From contig JALVRY010000244.1 of NCBI GenBank assembly GCA_027024625.1, positions 1 through 13,618 of the forward strand: 13,618 bases of DNA, given 5' to 3'. The DNA comes from Thiotrichaceae bacterium. Its GTDB lineage: Bacteria; Pseudomonadota; Gammaproteobacteria; Thiotrichales; Thiotrichaceae. Below are positions 13,404 through 13,618 of this stretch, one piece after another; position 1 is the stretch's first letter, and each line of letters begins with the position of its first letter. Made by a program: the position numbers and the translations under genes. Under the pieces are notes generated by a model that did not search any database, had not been told where the DNA came from, and worked only from the letters and a program-made list of their open reading frames with translations.

Positions 13404-13470
13404 ATAAAACCTTTTGTACCTCCACCATTGAACCTAGCATCCTCTATCTTTGTCAGAAAAAATATACCGT

Positions 13471-13494
13471 TTCGTTTATTTCGTTTATTATAAT
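13471..13494 (+). promoter_or_regulatory. Tandem 9-bp repeat with a TATAAT box
   Basis: TTCGTTTAT occurs twice back to back (13471-13479 and 13480-13488) and abuts a perfect -10 hexamer TATAAT (13489-13494), 37 bases before the GTG start of the last gene. No good -35 lies at the right distance, so the repeats may bind an activator or an autoregulator. Confidence 0.4.
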
Positions 13495-13531
13495 AAAAAT
13501 GAGTTTGAATAAATATTAGATGGAGGGCGTT

Positions 13532-13618
13532 GTGTCTGCTTTAAACTATCAAATACCCACACAAAAAGATTCTCAAGTCGCAGCAGAAAGCAGCCGTTTA
13601 CTAGCGGCATGTATCGGA
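13532..13618 (+). CDS. 5' part of a GTG-start gene, possible HTH antitoxin
   Basis: GTG at 13532 has a strong GGAGGG just upstream and opens a frame of 29 codons that runs out of the window. The product begins (M)SALNYQIPTQKDSQVAAESSRLLAACIG. The pattern of a short beta strand ending in P, then a charged residue pair, A-x-ESSR-x-L, resembles the N-terminus of small excisionase-type helix-turn-helix antitoxins that precede toxin genes on mobile elements. With 29 residues this is a tentative guess. The repeat and TATAAT box upstream suggest its own promoter. Confidence 0.6.
   Translation, partial: MSALNYQIPTQKDSQVAAESSRLLAACIG

Larger units (their letters stand above)
6507..13618 (+). mobile_element. 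Integrative element at tRNA-Arg (left part)
   Basis: The segment starts at the 3' end of tRNA-Arg(CCT) and carries an integrase, an AlpA-type regulator, a TOPRIM primase-like gene, a DUF927 helicase-like gene and several unknown or accessory genes. This order (int, regulator, primase/helicase) is known from P4-like satellites, phage-inducible islands and related genomic islands. No second copy of the tRNA 3' end is present in the window, so the right boundary lies beyond 13618. No capsid, portal, terminase or conjugation gene is visible here. A change of character near 12720 (truncated DUF927 gene) suggests a mosaic. The left boundary is inferred from the usual crossover in the T arm and 3' end of tRNA genes. 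Confidence 0.8.

Noticed and set aside
12737..13618. attR of the element inside the window
   Set aside because: No second copy of the tRNA 3' end (TCCTCAGGACGCCA) was found up to 13618.
1..13618. CRISPR arrays, retrons, rRNA, classic multi-gene defence systems
   Set aside because: No spaced direct-repeat array, reverse transcriptase, Cas, restriction or rRNA sequence was seen in the window.

Overview
The window looks like the chromosome of a low-GC (about 40% by eye) gammaproteobacterium. The housekeeping proteins (RF3, PrmB, a proteobacterial-type Psd with a GST self-cleavage site) are all of gammaproteobacterial type. I cannot fix the family; Moraxellaceae or Cardiobacteriales-like lineages would fit, but this is a guess.

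Layout: (1) Bases 1-617 are an insertion-sequence graveyard. The C-terminal tail of an IS4-type transposase (+ strand, about 125-298) abuts a frameshifted IS66-type tnpB on the - strand (about 313-524), whose terminal GTAAGCG tip ends at 617. (2) Bases 618-877 are an AT-rich leader holding a hairpin and a possible promoter for prfC. (3) Bases 878-6522 are core chromosome. prfC (RF3) converges on two tandem, overlapping paralogous membrane polyferredoxin genes (- strand), preceded by psd (phosphatidylserine decarboxylase). prmB (ribosomal protein L3 glutamine methyltransferase) is divergent from psd and is followed closely by tRNA-Arg(CCT). (4) From the 3' end of that tRNA to the window end lies an integrative element. 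It carries a P4-type tyrosine integrase, a structured intergenic segment, an unrecognised gene that seems to be split by an in-frame TAA, an AlpA-like regulator with two striking palindromic sites upstream, a small unknown gene, a TOPRIM primase-like gene and a DUF927 helicase-like ATPase gene. After these come an 84-base bulged hairpin, a DUF2283 gene, a lipoprotein gene and the first 29 codons of a GTG-start gene. The right end of the element is outside the window.

How it works together (inference): int would excise and integrate the element at the tRNA. The alpA gene and its upstream palindromes look like the control switch. The four-gene block alpA / unknown / TOPRIM / DUF927, with short gaps and overlaps, looks like a regulator-plus-replication operon, as in P4-like satellites and phage-inducible islands. 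The DUF927 protein appears to lack its usual C-terminal end, and the sequence character changes at that point, so the element may be a mosaic or partly decayed. The most interesting signals are the two perfect TTGAT-N4-ATCAA boxes before alpA, the bulged hairpin after the truncated DUF927 gene, the structured segment after int, and the split orphan gene.
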